The notes under the pieces were generated by a model, which saw nothing but the letters and a program-made list of their open reading frames with translations, did not search any database and had not been told where the DNA came from. 64,000 bases of DNA from Fonsecaea monophora. Taxonomy: Eukaryota > Ascomycota > Eurotiomycetes > Chaetothyriales > Herpotrichiellaceae. Numbering within the stretch: the first letter of the stretch is position 1; each line of letters begins with the position of its first letter. Of the stretch, positions 41,009 through 52,563 are shown in pieces. Both the position numbers and the translations under genes were made by a program. The DNA is taken from the NCBI RefSeq assembly GCF_001642475.1, contig NW_019173970.1, positions 124,001 to 188,000 on the forward strand, in the 5' to 3' direction.

Positions 41009-42700
41009 TTGAAATGCTTAATGACCTAGAGGTGCGAAGCAATGAGACGGTAGTCAAGTCAAGGTCATTCTTCCATACTATCACCTCTTGAACTTTAGTG
41101 CCAGGCTTGATGATGCGGAACCCCTAAGCTGCCTCCATCAACTTGCCGTCGGCCGTCCTGCATGGCAAAGTCGATGGACACTGGTGTCTTGCGTTCAGAT
41201 CAGCTTGTGGTAGGTATAGAATAATGTCTGATAACTAAAAACAAATTCCTATTGAATATATGAGCTACTGGTCAGATTCAAATCAGAGGGGCAGGTATGC
41301 AGCAGCAGCTAAAGCGATGTCCTCGTCAAGTCGAGAGTTTCCGTGCGCTGCATTTCTCTGATTCGTGGTTTAGTGGCCGGGGCGTGGGTATTATTCATGC
41401 ATCAAGCAGGCTATCGATCCCATCGTTCTCGCTGGGGTCGTCCGTCGTTAGTATTGCGGACAGAAAATCGATGCGAGGTGGTGATTCTCTGCAGCAAACA
41501 CGTTGCCTTTACAACCCTAAGGGCCTTATGCTGTGCTAACCGGTGCTTGTGGACCTTGTGGAACAAGCTGAATAAAAGCCATGTAGGCTGAGCTTGATTC
41601 ACCTGCTGCACCGCTTGGATGTCGGTGAGAAGCTCGGAGATGCAGGGTGTACAAGGCTGGAAGCAGGGTCTTTCACCGCACCCTTTCATCTCGCCTTTAT
41701 TCTACACAAGGGCAATTCGAACCTGACGCCTGTGATAATTTCAGTTGTAGTCAATCAAGAGGATGATGCAGACAAGCAAAAGTCCCTCGACGCCCGTGGG
41801 ACAGCGATTCGGGTCTTGTAGCACCGTGGTATCTCCATGACTGGGTGCCACATGGTCGAGTGTCATCCCCAGATCAGACTGCCACGCGATCAATGAGGCG
41901 TTGGGAGGACAGATACTCGGCAACTGACAGGACCTGACCGACCTTGTGTGAGGGACTCAGTGGACAGGATGAGAGGAATTGCGGTCAGTCGCGGCGGTGC
42001 GTTGCAGCTGAATCTCGATGACGTATTTGATGGAACAGAAACGGCTTCGAGAAGGTTGCCAAAACAGGTTTAGCTCCAAGGCTGAGATAAAGCCTTGTCG
42101 TTGGCAAACATTTCGACTTTGACAACCAACGCTTTGAGTGTCGTTCATGGCTCACGCTTACGCGCAAGGCTGATGTTTGTCTCGGCGCTCAAGGATGCGT
42201 GATCCAGGCGCGGAGCTGTGACCCTAGACCGGTGTGCATTCATCCGTCTTCCCCTTACAGAAAACCCACCACAGGGTATGCCACCGTTCCTTCTCACATG
42301 AAACCCTGCACACAAGCGCCGAAAAGGTCCAATTCCTGACTCCAAGCTGACTAGTACACTATCAACTTACATAGCCTGTCAAACTGGAGGGAGCTCATCG
42401 TCACTGAAAGGGTAATGGACAATGCATTCCAAAAACAGAGCCTGCATCAATTCGGCTGCCTTTCCCATTAGACCTGGTCGGGCTACCCGCAATGACCGGT
42501 GAGGATGGCACATCACAGGACTGGAATCTCTGGTCAAGGGAGATTCTTGCTTGGTCACATGTGCGGCTGAAGCAGGACAACAGGCGATTATGGTAAGAGA
42601 TATCCGTCCTCACACGTTTTCACGTAATTATATATATCTGGTCTGATTCTCTCGCATTCTCAATTCCTCATCCATCAGACTTCGCTCAAGACATAGCTTC
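41009..42700. other. gene-free stretch
   Basis: This 1.7-kb interval holds only short open frames on both strands with no recognisable domain. A candidate TATA box (ttatatatat, 42628-42637) lies near its end, before the LysM gene. Confidence 0.45.
42628..42637 (+). promoter_or_regulatory. candidate TATA box of LysM gene
   Basis: ttatatatat stands 64 bp before the first ATG (42701) and 100 bp before the second (42737) of the LysM gene, followed by a pyrimidine-rich leader (tctgattctctcgcattctc). Position and sequence fit a core promoter; this is inference. Confidence 0.35.
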
Positions 42701-43696
42701 ATGATAACCCCGGACAACCCTCTCAGCAACAATAAAATGGCAACCGAAGCACCGCTAATCAAGAGCCAGAGAAACTACAAGGTAGCTGGCACCTTGATCG
42801 GATCCTACAAGATCCAAAAAGGTGACACTTTCAGTGCCATCGCCTCCGACCAAGAGCTCGACCTCCACGCCGTGCTCGCTGCCAATCCAGGCGTCGACGC
42901 CGATCACCTCGAGGTCGGACAAGACATCAACTTACCAACCAAGACATTGGAACTCCTGTTCAGCCTCAACGATGTCGCCCATGTCCTTGGTGTCTCTCTC
43001 AACGAACTTCAATCTGAAAATCCTGGCATCTCTACTGAAATCTCCATCAACGAGGTCATTAAAGGTCCCAGCCTTCCCGAGGGAGACAGGGAACTGATCG
43101 CCCAGGAGGTCTTCGCAGCACTCCCAGGAGGCAGCGGTGGCGGGCAGGGAGGCGGTGCCTATGTCAACTACAGTGGACCTGCCTCCAAGTTTCCTCCAAC
43201 TTCGCAGTGGGCATCATACCCTGCACTCTGGAGCAGCAACTCCAAGCTGATGAAGTACAACGACTCCGACTCTGAGATTGCCAACATCAAAACCGCCATC
43301 GAAACGGTCGCCCGTGAATCCCAGGTCGATGTCCGCGTGATTCTTTGCACCATCATGCAAGAATCTGGTGGGAACGTGCGCGTCCACACCACCGTATCGC
43401 CAGATGGAACTGTCCGCAACCCGGGGATCATGCAATCTCACAACGGCGCCGAGTTCAACCCTCAACAGGCCGCGCAGAGCATCTTGCAGATGGTTCGAGA
43501 CGGAACCGAGGGGACCAAGTCCGGCGATGGATTGAAGCAGTGCTTCCAGCATCAAGGGAACTGGTACGCAGCGCTACGGGAGTATAACTCGGGCAGAGTC
43601 GACGTCAACGACCTCAACAACGGAATGGGCGCAACGGGCGGTTATGTCAGGGATGTGGCGAATCGGTTGATGGGTCACGTTTGGAATGGGATGTAA
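42701..43696 (+). CDS. LysM protein with lysozyme/transglycosylase-like domain
   Basis: A single exon of 331 residues. One LysM repeat is clear at about residues 34-79 (SYKIQKGDTFSAIASDQELDLHAVLAANPG...VGQDINLP), and a second, divergent LysM-like unit follows (LFSLNDVAHVLGVSLNELQSENPGI). A Gly-rich linker (PGGSGGGQGGG) leads to a C-terminal domain with ILCTIMQESGGNVRV, PGIMQSHNG and AALREYNSG. The glutamate of QESGG would be the catalytic acid of a lysozyme-like fold. LysM binds chitin or peptidoglycan N-acetylglucosamine. There is no signal peptide from either start; the second ATG (42737, context AAAATGG) may be the real one. It might be released by a non-classical route or act inside the cell. 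The enzymatic call is an inference. Confidence 0.82.
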   Translation: MITPDNPLSNNKMATEAPLIKSQRNYKVAGTLIGSYKIQKGDTFSAIASDQELDLHAVLAANPGVDADHLEVGQDINLPTKTLELLFSLNDVAHVLGVSLNELQSENPGISTEISINEVIKGPSLPEGDRELIAQEVFAALPGGSGGGQGGGAYVNYSGPASKFPPTSQWASYPALWSSNSKLMKYNDSDSEIANIKTAIETVARESQVDVRVILCTIMQESGGNVRVHTTVSPDGTVRNPGIMQSHNGAEFNPQQAAQSILQMVRDGTEGTKSGDGLKQCFQHQGNWYAALREYNSGRVDVNDLNNGMGATGGYVRDVANRLMGHVWNGM

Positions 43697-45407
43697 GATG
43701 AGGAGCGTGCTAGCTATCTAATGGAGCGGTATTTGTTATATGTATGTGACGAGACGAGCACCAGATGGGGAGTAATAGAAAGGATAGACAGTGGGAGGTG
43801 GAAGACACTTACGTCTCTCGTTTTGCATCAGAATCAGAATTCAGCATTGCGCTCATTTGATCTTATCGTTAGCCTTTGTCTACTGAATAGCGTCCCAAGA
43901 CAAATATTCCCGGGATACATTGAGATCTTGCTTCCAGTAGTCTATCTCACAGGTATTTACTAACAAGCATCGACACCATGTACGCAGATGAACCAGCCAT
44001 ACCATATTCCCGCACTCGCATCAGCAGCAACATGTGTTCACGGACAATTTGGAAGACCAAACAAGGCTCCACGCAGAAAGGGGTGATCAGCCAATTCCCA
44101 GTCCCAAATATGGCGTGATCCGCGCTAACGAACACTAGCGGCTCTAACGACGGCGGTCTGGCCAATGGTCTTGCCGCATTTCGAAACTTGAACTGGAATA
44201 CGGGGTATTCAATGCAGGAATACGCAGAATAGTACTATATGAATAGACGGTTGGTGATATCAGATCGTGTAGCCTCGTTGTCGTATATCTCGCTGAACTT
44301 GATCTCATTCTATCATTTTGATTTTTCGCAAAACATCATCAAAGTGACTTACTTTACTTGCTGGGACAAAGCGGACCTTTCCGACCAGAATTTACCGACG
44401 GAAGTATTTCCGCCAGCGAGCACGAAAATTCAACGAGGCAGCGACTTTTGTTCCGGTCATCCGGGTCTACGAGCACGTTCACGAGGGCTCGGTACCTCGT
44501 ACCCTTTTGGGGCAAGAGCTTGCTCTGGCTCTTGTTCGGGGACCCGTCGAGGAAGCCTGAAACAACACAACGCCCTTGCTCCGGACAGCCGTAACGGAGG
44601 TTGCAACTCATTCGGGGACCAGCGCGACTAGGTACGTGCGAGTTACGAGCACATCGACTTTTCTGGTGGAGACTCGGGGATTAAAACATCACTGCTGTTA
44701 TGGTATTGATCAAGGCCACCATTCACTCTGTACGGGTACTTGTGCTTGTACCTGTACCAGTCCTTGCCCCTCCCTGTATCGTACGTCACTCCCCCAATTT
44801 ATCCGCGTACGTGGGACATTGTCGCGCAGCCACACCACACCACACCCACTTTTTGCGGCGTCCATGTACTGATAGATAAGAAATGAGCAAGTTTTGATGT
44901 TCGGACTCACCCATGTAAAAAAGGTAAGTGAGTGTCCGCGTCAATAGTACCTAACTCCACATCGCTGCATGGGGTTTTCTACTACAGAATTCATTTCTTG
45001 TAGGCCCGCACCTGTAAGCCTGCCCTTGGATGTGGGAAAACAGAATTTTAGGCGACTTCTCGCGGATGTTCGGAATTTGAGCATCAGAAGCCAAGACCGC
45101 TTTGTCTGCCATTTACGCACTAGTCGAATTAATGATAGCAGTCTTGTCTGCTGTCGAGGATGACAGGGGGGTTGTCACGTATGAGAATACGTGTGGGTAA
45201 TAATACCGACCCAGAACTGGAATTTAATCAAGTATGCGAAAGTCATGGCCACGGAGGGAAGTGAATTCAGGACTGTTGAAATCACTAGGTGCTGATCCTT
45301 CGGCTCTAAACCTCACTTCCACCGCGACCGCAAATACAGGTACAGGATTAATGCTAAATCGAAAAGGAAACTCAGAGTTCGCATACGCCAGCCCGTCATA
45401 ATCACCA
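43697..45407. other. gene-free stretch
   Basis: This 1.7-kb interval between the LysM gene and the persulfide dioxygenase stop holds only short frames without domains. It contains several copies of TACC/GTAC words but no clear repeat unit or RNA gene. Confidence 0.45.
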
Positions 45408-46690
45408 CTACCACTCCACGCTCTTGGGCTTCAGCGGGAGGTGCAACAATCGCAGTCCAGCATCCGTCGGCTTGGGAAGGTTGCCAGCACGGATATTCAT
45501 CTGCAGGGACTGGTGTATCAGCCTGGGCGCCGCCAGCCCCGCGTCCCGTTCGTTCCGCATGGCCACAAAGTCCTCCTCGGTGGTGCCGTCCTTCAAGTGC
45601 TTGTTGCGCTGCCGGTGCTGCTCGACCGTCATCCAAGGCACGGGAGCATCGCGCCCCGCGGGCGGATAGTCGTGGCCGGTCCAGATCTTGACGTGGTCTG
45701 GTAAGGAGAGCAGCCTCCGGCCCGATTGGAAGAGATCCCTGGCGCTGCCGCCGGGAAAGTCGCAGCGTGCGGTGCCTATGTCTGCGTGGAAGATGGAGTC
45801 GCCGCAGAATACATTATCTTGAATCCATAAACGTTAGTTAGATGAATGCGTAGTAGAAAAAATATGATCGCATGGTTTAATGTGGGACAACACTCACCTC
45901 CGATCTTGTACCCAAGGTGGTCCGGAGTATGACCTGGGAGGTGCAGGGCCGTGGCACTCAAGTTTCCAATGTTGAATGTCTCATCGTCCTCGAATAATTT
46001 GCTGAATACACCCTCGTATTCTTCCCGGGGCACTCCATATCTGTTCGCAAATAATTTCTGTACCTGACCGATACGCTTTCCTATGCCGACGATGGGCATT
46101 CGATCTTGCTCCTGAGCCAAGCGATGTTGGAGATACGACGATGCAGTTAGATGGTCCGCATGTGCGTGTGTTTCGAGAATCATGTCGACAGTGTAGCCTT
46201 TGTCCTTGACCAACGCAAGTAGAGTATCGGCGCTCTGGGTGGTGAGGGCCTGGGTGGCCGGATCATAATCCAACACGGGGTCGATGATCACCGCGATTTT
46301 TGTGGCTGGATCTGCAACCACGTACTGCCATGTGCCGGTCTTGGTTTCGAAGACGTCGTGGACAATGGGTTGCTGAGGTGCAGCGGCTTCAGTATGGGAC
46401 AGAGACATTCCCCTCGTTCCCTGCGGCGTTGAGCTAACAGATCGAGGGCTGCACGGTCCACAGCCTGCTACCATTCTCGAGATGTCGTTGCGATGCGTGC
46501 TTCCAGTCAAAGATTTGTTTTTAGGAGATGTCTGGGTGGTATATGTAGCCGTCTGCTTGGGCTGAAGAGCAGAACGACGAAATTGCCTGCCGGAATTGAC
46601 GATGGTGGAAGGGCTTGCGGCATTCGGTTTCAATGACAAACCCTTTGTCGCCTGAGAGGCGCCTGTAAGACGATGGCGAAGAGACTGCAT
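45408..46690 (-). CDS. persulfide dioxygenase-like metallo-hydrolase (ETHE1 type)
   Basis: Exons 45898-46690 and 45408-45817 join across an 80-nt intron (GTGAGT...AAG, branch CTAAC) to give 400 residues. The metal site is ETHAHADHLTASSYLQ, further ligands are in LHLPGHTPDHLGY, VFCGDSIFHADIGTARCDFPGG and WTGHDYPP, all typical of persulfide dioxygenases. Such enzymes oxidise glutathione persulfide to sulfite in mitochondria. An N-terminal extension rich in Arg, Ser and Thr (MQSLRHRLTGASQATKG) looks like a mitochondrial presequence, which is why I start at 46690; an in-frame ATG at 46729 is possible. The gene is head-to-head with the sulfide:quinone oxidoreductase gene, the preceding step of the same pathway. 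Family sure, exact start less so. Confidence 0.88.
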
Positions 46691-46729
46691 TTCCAGATGA
46701 TTGTGGATTTTCCAATATTGATATGGCAT

Positions 46730-47269
46730 CGAGCGAGGACGTCTTCGTATAGTATTTGAAGTCGGGCTCAGAATCCCCAAAGAGGAAGAAGATGACGAGG
46801 GATCCACACCCCGACACTAGCACCAACTAGAGCGGCGCGAGATGGAACTAACCAGCACTAGTCCCTAAATTACTATCTTTGTCATTTCATCGGGCTTCAC
46901 GTATTGCCACGCATTGTTGGCGGCCCTCCTGAATTTCTAAAGCCTCACCAATCTTTCGCTCAGGGGTATTTGTAGGTTTGTGGCAAATGCCCGGTCAAAC
47001 CACTTGGGGAACAGACCGGAACACATCCTCGGGGACCAGCAAAAGTACCCATCCGGCCGTTAGATGACATCTTGGAAATCCACTCTCGCTGTGGAAATGT
47101 AAAGTGTATGACCTGACGCTGACACTCTATAGTCTCGACACGTGACCGATGTTTCTGCCTCGCTGACTTAATCGCAAAACTTCTTCTCTCTCTCGCATTC
47201 TTTTTTGTCCTGCTCTTTCCTTTCCTTCTCACCACAGTCCCATACACGACCTCGAGCTGCAATCCCGCC
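46730..47269. promoter_or_regulatory. shared promoter of the sulfide-oxidation pair
   Basis: This interval of 540-579 bp lies between the starts of the persulfide dioxygenase and sulfide:quinone oxidoreductase genes, which face away from each other. No gene lies here. A pyrimidine-rich tract (ttcttctctctctcgcattc) precedes the oxidoreductase start. Co-regulation from this region is inferred. Confidence 0.45.
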
Positions 47270-47868
47270 ATGTTTCGCACAACCTTGACGTCCAAGACTT
47301 GTAGCAATGGACTTTCGATTCTCTCGGCGCAGGTTGGCCCGACCAGCAGAACTTTCGCTACCGTCGCCCCAGTGAGCCCTGCTGCTCCAAGTCACAAGGT
47401 TGTCGTGGTGGGTGGTGGGAGTGCCGGTCTCGCCATCAGCCATCAGCTTCTCCGGACGGGGAGATTTGCGCAGAATGACATTGCCGTCGTCGACCCGGCC
47501 AAGTGGCACAACTACCAACCCGGGTGGACGTTGGTGGGCGGTGGACTCAAGACCAAGGAGGAGCTACGACAGCCGCTGAACAGTTTGCTCGACCCGAAGC
47601 TCAAGTTCTACAACGAGGGGGTCAACGCGTTTTCACCCAAGGAGAACTCGCTCACGCTCAGCAACGGCGACAAGGTCAGCTACGATCAACTCGTCGTCGT
47701 GCCGGGTATTGCAGTGAACTTCGGCTCTATCAAGGGCTTGCCCGAGGCCCTGGCCGATCCAAACTCGCTAGTCTCCTCCATATACGGCTACAACACTTGC
47801 GGCAAGGTGTGGCCCACCATCAGCAAACTTCGGAAAGGCAACGCCATCTTCACGCAGCCCGCTGGCGT

Positions 47869-47903
<35 letters not shown>

Positions 47904-48628
47904 GGCTCGCGCTGGATCACTGGAAGCGCAGCGGCCTCTACGACGCCGGCAAGGGCGCCGAGTCGCCCATCCAGATCAGCTTCGCCACCGCCCTGCCCGG
48001 CATGTTCGGCGTACCCAAGTACAGCGCGCGGCTCAACGAGCTGCGGCTCGAACGGGGCGTCGAGGCCCTGTTCCAGCACGACCTCGTCGCGATTGAGGGC
48101 AACACGGCGATATTTTCCCGGCTCGACCAGAAAGACCAGGTCAAGAGACAATTTGACCTGCTGCACGTGGTGCCCAAGATGGGGCCGCACGAGTTCGTCA
48201 AGAACAGCGCGCTGGCCAACGCGGCCGGGTTCGTCGACGTCGACGACGCCACGACGCGGCACACGACGTTCCCGAACGTGTGGTCGGCAGGCGACGCGTC
48301 TAGCCTGCCCACGTCCAAGACCGCCGCGGCCATCACAGCGCAAGCGCCCGTGCTGGTACAGAACCTGACGCGCGCGCTCGACGGCCAGAGCCCCGACGCC
48401 ACGTACAACGGCTACACGTCGTGCCCGCTGACAACCGAGTACGGCAAGGTCATGCTCGCCGAGTTCCGGTACGGCGGCGAGCCGCACGAGACGTTTGGCC
48501 GCCTCGTCGGCGTCGACCAGGGTACGCCGCGCCGTGCCTTCTGGCACCTCAAAAAGGACTTTTTCCCCTGGGTCTACTACCAGGCCATGGTCAAGGGCAC
48601 GTGGGGCGGACCGAAGGGATGGCTTTGA
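47270..48628 (+). CDS. sqr: mitochondrial sulfide:quinone oxidoreductase
   Basis: A single exon of 452 residues. An N-terminal presequence of about 40 residues (MFRTTLTSKTCSNGLSIL...) precedes the FAD site KVVVVGGGSAGLAI. The two redox cysteines of type II enzymes are present: Cys203 in IKCAGAPQKI and Cys385 in YTSCPLTTEYGK. WSAGDASSLPTSKTAAA is the second FAD contact. The C-terminus has paired aromatic and basic segments (KKDFFPWVYYQAMVKGTWGGP) for membrane association. The enzyme oxidises H2S to persulfide and passes electrons to ubiquinone on the inner mitochondrial membrane (S. pombe Hmt2, human SQOR). Head-to-head pairing with the persulfide dioxygenase gene makes a two-gene sulfide detoxification unit. 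Confidence 0.95.
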
Positions 48629-49367
48629 TTTAGTTCGGTTATTCATTTTCCATCTGAGCAATTTACTTACTTACCTACCTGTCCCATATCCCACGCCGCC
48701 TATCCGTCCCTCTCAGCAAGATCGATAAAATACCACAATGGCGCAAAAGAATCATGCATTCATTATCTACGACAGAGTGGCAGACAGAGGAGAGACTCCG
48801 TGTGTACTATATATAGATAGATGACTGGATAGAGACCCAAAAATAAAAAGTTCAATATCCGAGGTGTGAGTGATGGGAGAGGGTGTCTGGTCCATGTTCA
48901 CACTTCCACATGTACGGTCTGGACTCTGGATCTGGATGTAAAGACACATATAGTATCAATGAACAATTGTTGTGCGTATGTATATGCATAGAGCGCAGTA
49001 ATCAGTGGCTAAGTTTTGAATTAATCACCGAGTACTAGGTTGTTATTAGATACCTTTCAAGTCTATCATCGCCCGTGTATACTTGTATACGTACATGCTT
49101 TGCAGTTTGACCCAACATTGAATGAGTTGACCGAGAGCAAAATAAATATGCATAGCTCATAGCTCCCTCGATGTGCCCGGTAACAATTCTCTCTCATATA
49201 CCAACGTCCAGCATGAGACAATTCTTATAACTGTAAATAGATGGGTGTGGCTTGTCACTTCGGTGGTGACAAGAACGTCTATCGACTTCGACAAGTCAAG
49301 ACACATCCATGCGAGGGCGCTCCCACACAGTATTTCGCCCTGAAAGTGTCGATGTGGTTGATCATCT
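48629..49367. other. convergent 3' spacer
   Basis: AT-rich interval between the stop codons of the sulfide:quinone oxidoreductase and the drug-type MFS genes. Short TACT/TACC runs are present. No gene is seen. Confidence 0.5.
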
Positions 49368-51215
49368 CTACGACGACAGTGTGTATGCGCTCCGCTGTCG
49401 GATCTTCGGACCATACTTGTACAGGACCCAAGGTATGGGCAGCAAAGCAATAGTGACAAATCCCATGAGGCTGGTCGCCCAAGCGACGCCCATACCGCGG
49501 TACCTGCTTCGGTCAGCAACTAGCCGGCGGAGAGTAGGAACTAAGCGTCCAAGGGTCTCTCAAACTCACATCTGCACCGTAAATAGCGGAAACACCGCCC
49601 CAATCACGTATCTCAAAAACCCGTTCGCCGCGGCGGCGCTCGCACCCGTCAACGGCCCGTATGTGTCGATGAGATATAAGACGCAAGAGCAGAAAACTAG
49701 CAGATTGCCGATCCCGAATGGAATCGTCGCAATCACCGGCGAGATCCAGTGTATTTCTCTCTTGGCAGTCCATGCGAACCAGAACAACCCAATCGGCAGA
49801 AGGAATGAGCCAAGCATCGCCGCCCAAAGTCTCTCCTCAGGGGCCAGGGGTGTAAAGTCACCCTGTGATCGTCTTTTGAGTGTTTTCTTCCGGTATATCA
49901 AGCGGTCTATCCAGATGAAAATCAAGGTCGCCAAAGCAACACCCAGGCCGATTCCCAGAAAGACCAGCCCGGACTCGCCGGTGTTGAAGTGGTAGATCTG
50001 AATCTCAGGATAAGGCGACTGGAACACAACGGGAAAGGCGGCAAAGAACCCGAACAGGACGCTGAAGTTGAAGGCAGTGTAAATGCTGAAGAATGCGACG
50101 ATAGATTCCGTGAACAACATCCGTAGCGGCCTCAGAAGAGTAACGACGAGAACGAACCGGAATTTCGACATCCCTGGAGGAAGCGGATTTGGTGGAGGCG
50201 GAAGACCCAGTTTCTGTGCACGTTCCTTCAAGATAATCTTCTTGTATGTTTCCCTCTGGGGAAGCGATATAGCGTAGGCGATAACACCCCAGAAAAGGAT
50301 TAACCATTGTGTCCATCGCCAGCCTTTCTTCATGGTAACAAATCCGCCCAAAGTAGGTCCTACAGCCAATAAAATTAGCTGAATGTTTTTTTGATACGAG
50401 AGGGGGGGGGGGGTTCCGGTAGTAACACACCCAAAGCGGGACCCAGAAATGGTGCCAGCAAAAACACTGCGCTGGCAACGGCTCGGTGAAGATGGGAGAA
50501 CAGGTCGGAATTGGTGCCAGCCCCGACGGCCAGGCAACCCGAGCCTAGAAGGCCGGCGAGGAGGCGGCAGACGACAAGAGAGGCATACGATTTCGAGAAA
50601 CCCGCGCCGAGCGACATGAGGAGGGACGGTGGGAAGAAGGATAAGTAGACTGCGCGACGTCCGTAGGTCTCTGAGAGCGGGGCACTGAGGACAGGGCCGA
50701 ATCCCAGACCGATCACGTAGACAGTCAGAGGGACTATTGCTGCGGTAGTGCTAACGCCAAAGTGGCGGGCAACCTCCGGGACACCTGAGTGAGTGTCAGT
50801 AAAGCAATCTCTTGTGAGGGAGAGTCCATGCTCACTGGGGGTGTAGACCGAGGAACCAAAAGTCCTGTCACTCATTAGCCTTCTTGCAAGTGATTCAGCA
50901 TCGGTTTCTCATATACACTGTGAAGCATTGTAGTGCAGGGACCAAGGTATGGTAGATTTTAATAGGCAGTGGCCAGTTTAGTGGATTGTCTGGGTCGTCT
51001 TCGCCATCCCAATCTTGCGCCGTTGCTGGGACATGGTCGGGATTAGAGCGACCGCTTTTGCTAGTGCGATGGGAAGCTTTGCTTGTCGTCTTCTCAAGGT
51101 CAGGTTCAGGTGTCACAACGGGAACAGGGAGCGAATGAGCAGAGGAGCTGTCGGATTCAGATTCGCCCATCTTTGCCGTCTCAGCGCTGTAATCTTCCTT
51201 GTCTTTGGACGGCAT
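49368..51215 (-). CDS. MFS multidrug-type (DHA1) transporter
   Basis: Five exons (50917-51215, 50836-50864, 50431-50784, 49570-50359, 49368-49503) encode 535 residues; the second exon has only 29 nt. The N-terminal DWDGEDDPDNPLNWPLPIKIYHT, then TFGSSVYTPSVPEVARHF, APLSETYGRR and KKGWRWTQW with ETYKKIILKERAQKLGLPPPP are typical of fungal drug:H+ antiporters (DHA1). Twelve membrane segments are expected. The final short exon (YRGMGVAWATSLMGF...PWVLYKYGPKIR) completes the last helix. The long acidic, serine-rich N-terminus is cytosolic. Intron 3 contains a run of 12 G, so its length may vary between strains or be misread. It probably exports small toxic or waste compounds at the plasma membrane. 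Confidence 0.9.
50402..50413. repeat. G12 homopolymer in an intron
   Basis: Twelve consecutive G inside the third intron of the DHA1 transporter gene. A likely site of length polymorphism or sequencing error; it lies outside coding sequence in my exon model. Confidence 0.75.
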
Positions 51216-52563
51216 AGAGGGATTCGTGACGTTAAAAGCAGAGTAACAAAAGGCAGAGTCAGAGTTGCAATAGCCAATGTCACCCGAATGCTCAGAAGGG
51301 AACAGAAGACGCCAACAAGAGTGCTTCGAGATCCGCTGATGGTATGTCACTTGGGAAATTCGGCCACTTTTCGGATACAGCAGGCCGTCTCAGGGGGTTT
51401 ATATGGGTTGTTGACCGCTCCGCCTCGCCGTCACACCATTTCTTGGGAATTGCGGTGACTAATGGTTCCAGGCGCCATTCAAGGGTATATTTGTGAACGA
51501 ACAATACCCTTTGCTCAAAATTTTACCTGGTTGATCGTGTTAAACGATAGTAAACATTGAAGGAACCCCGCTACATGGAGGACAGCATTATCTGGTTAGT
51601 GAACATCGGCTACCTTGGCAAGGGGATGCCTCGGGTCAGTGGGAGAGGCTGCAGAACATGGCAACGGAGTTTCACCCCAAAGAGAAGTCAAGGCGCGGGC
51701 TGAACAATGTGGAAGACAAAATAGCAAGTGAAGGCGTAATGGGTCAGTGGCCAGGTCTCCATTGCGGTCCTGTCATTGGAGCAAACGAAGTCGCCGCGTC
51801 CAATAACGACGTACTGGAGCCAATCATGCATCATGGAACCAGATCAGTAATCGAACAGATTAGATCGAGTTCAGGGTCTGCTGCTAGCAATTACGGCCGG
51901 AAACGATGCCGATGGACACCGTATACTGCTGCAGAGTGTGGCTGTATACATAGGCCATGCTGAAGTGGTGAAAACAAAAGAGTGAGAAAGAAGATGGAAG
52001 TGAGATGGAGACTATAGGTGCATTTAAAGCATCCAAGAAGACGCCAGGCTGATCTGATATTGGTTTCCTAGTCCGGCTAGTGTCGTTGAGACACGAAGAT
52101 GGTGAGATCTCAATGTTCCGAGGGCAACTCTGCCGATCCGCTGACGTAATTAGGAATGTTCTTTATTCTCTCACGTGATGACACCCCTCGGCCACCTCCC
52201 AAGCTCCTCCGTGCTCTTCTCAAAGAGACATGTGAATAAATTAAACGCCCAAGAGGATGGGTGTATGGAGCACAGCAACATATAGCCCAGAGTGAAAAGT
52301 AGAAATCCATTTTCATTAACTAATTGCCGCCCTTGGTATTCCATTGTTTCATTCAAGCCTACGCTTGCCCTGATAGCCCCCTCCCTTCAGCCCTAGATCG
52401 ACACTGACCACGACTGGCAGAGAGCCTGGGTCTTAGTTCGCCCTTCTTCGAGCCAACTTGGTTCCCGAGGTCCTCGATGTGTTTGCTTGGTCGTGGATAT
52501 CTGGACTTTCTCATGGTCCAGTCACCCTATTCCAAAGACTCAACTACCCATACCGACACCCAG
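51216..52563. other. gene-free stretch
   Basis: The interval contains the DHA1 transporter promoter and the 3' flank of the PKA regulatory subunit gene. Only short frames are seen; no gene or repeat is supported. Confidence 0.5.

Noticed and set aside
47768..48661. Minus-strand open frame (297 codons) opposite the sulfide:quinone oxidoreductase gene
   Set aside because: Shadow of a GC-rich coding frame; Arg/Val-rich composition and no motif.
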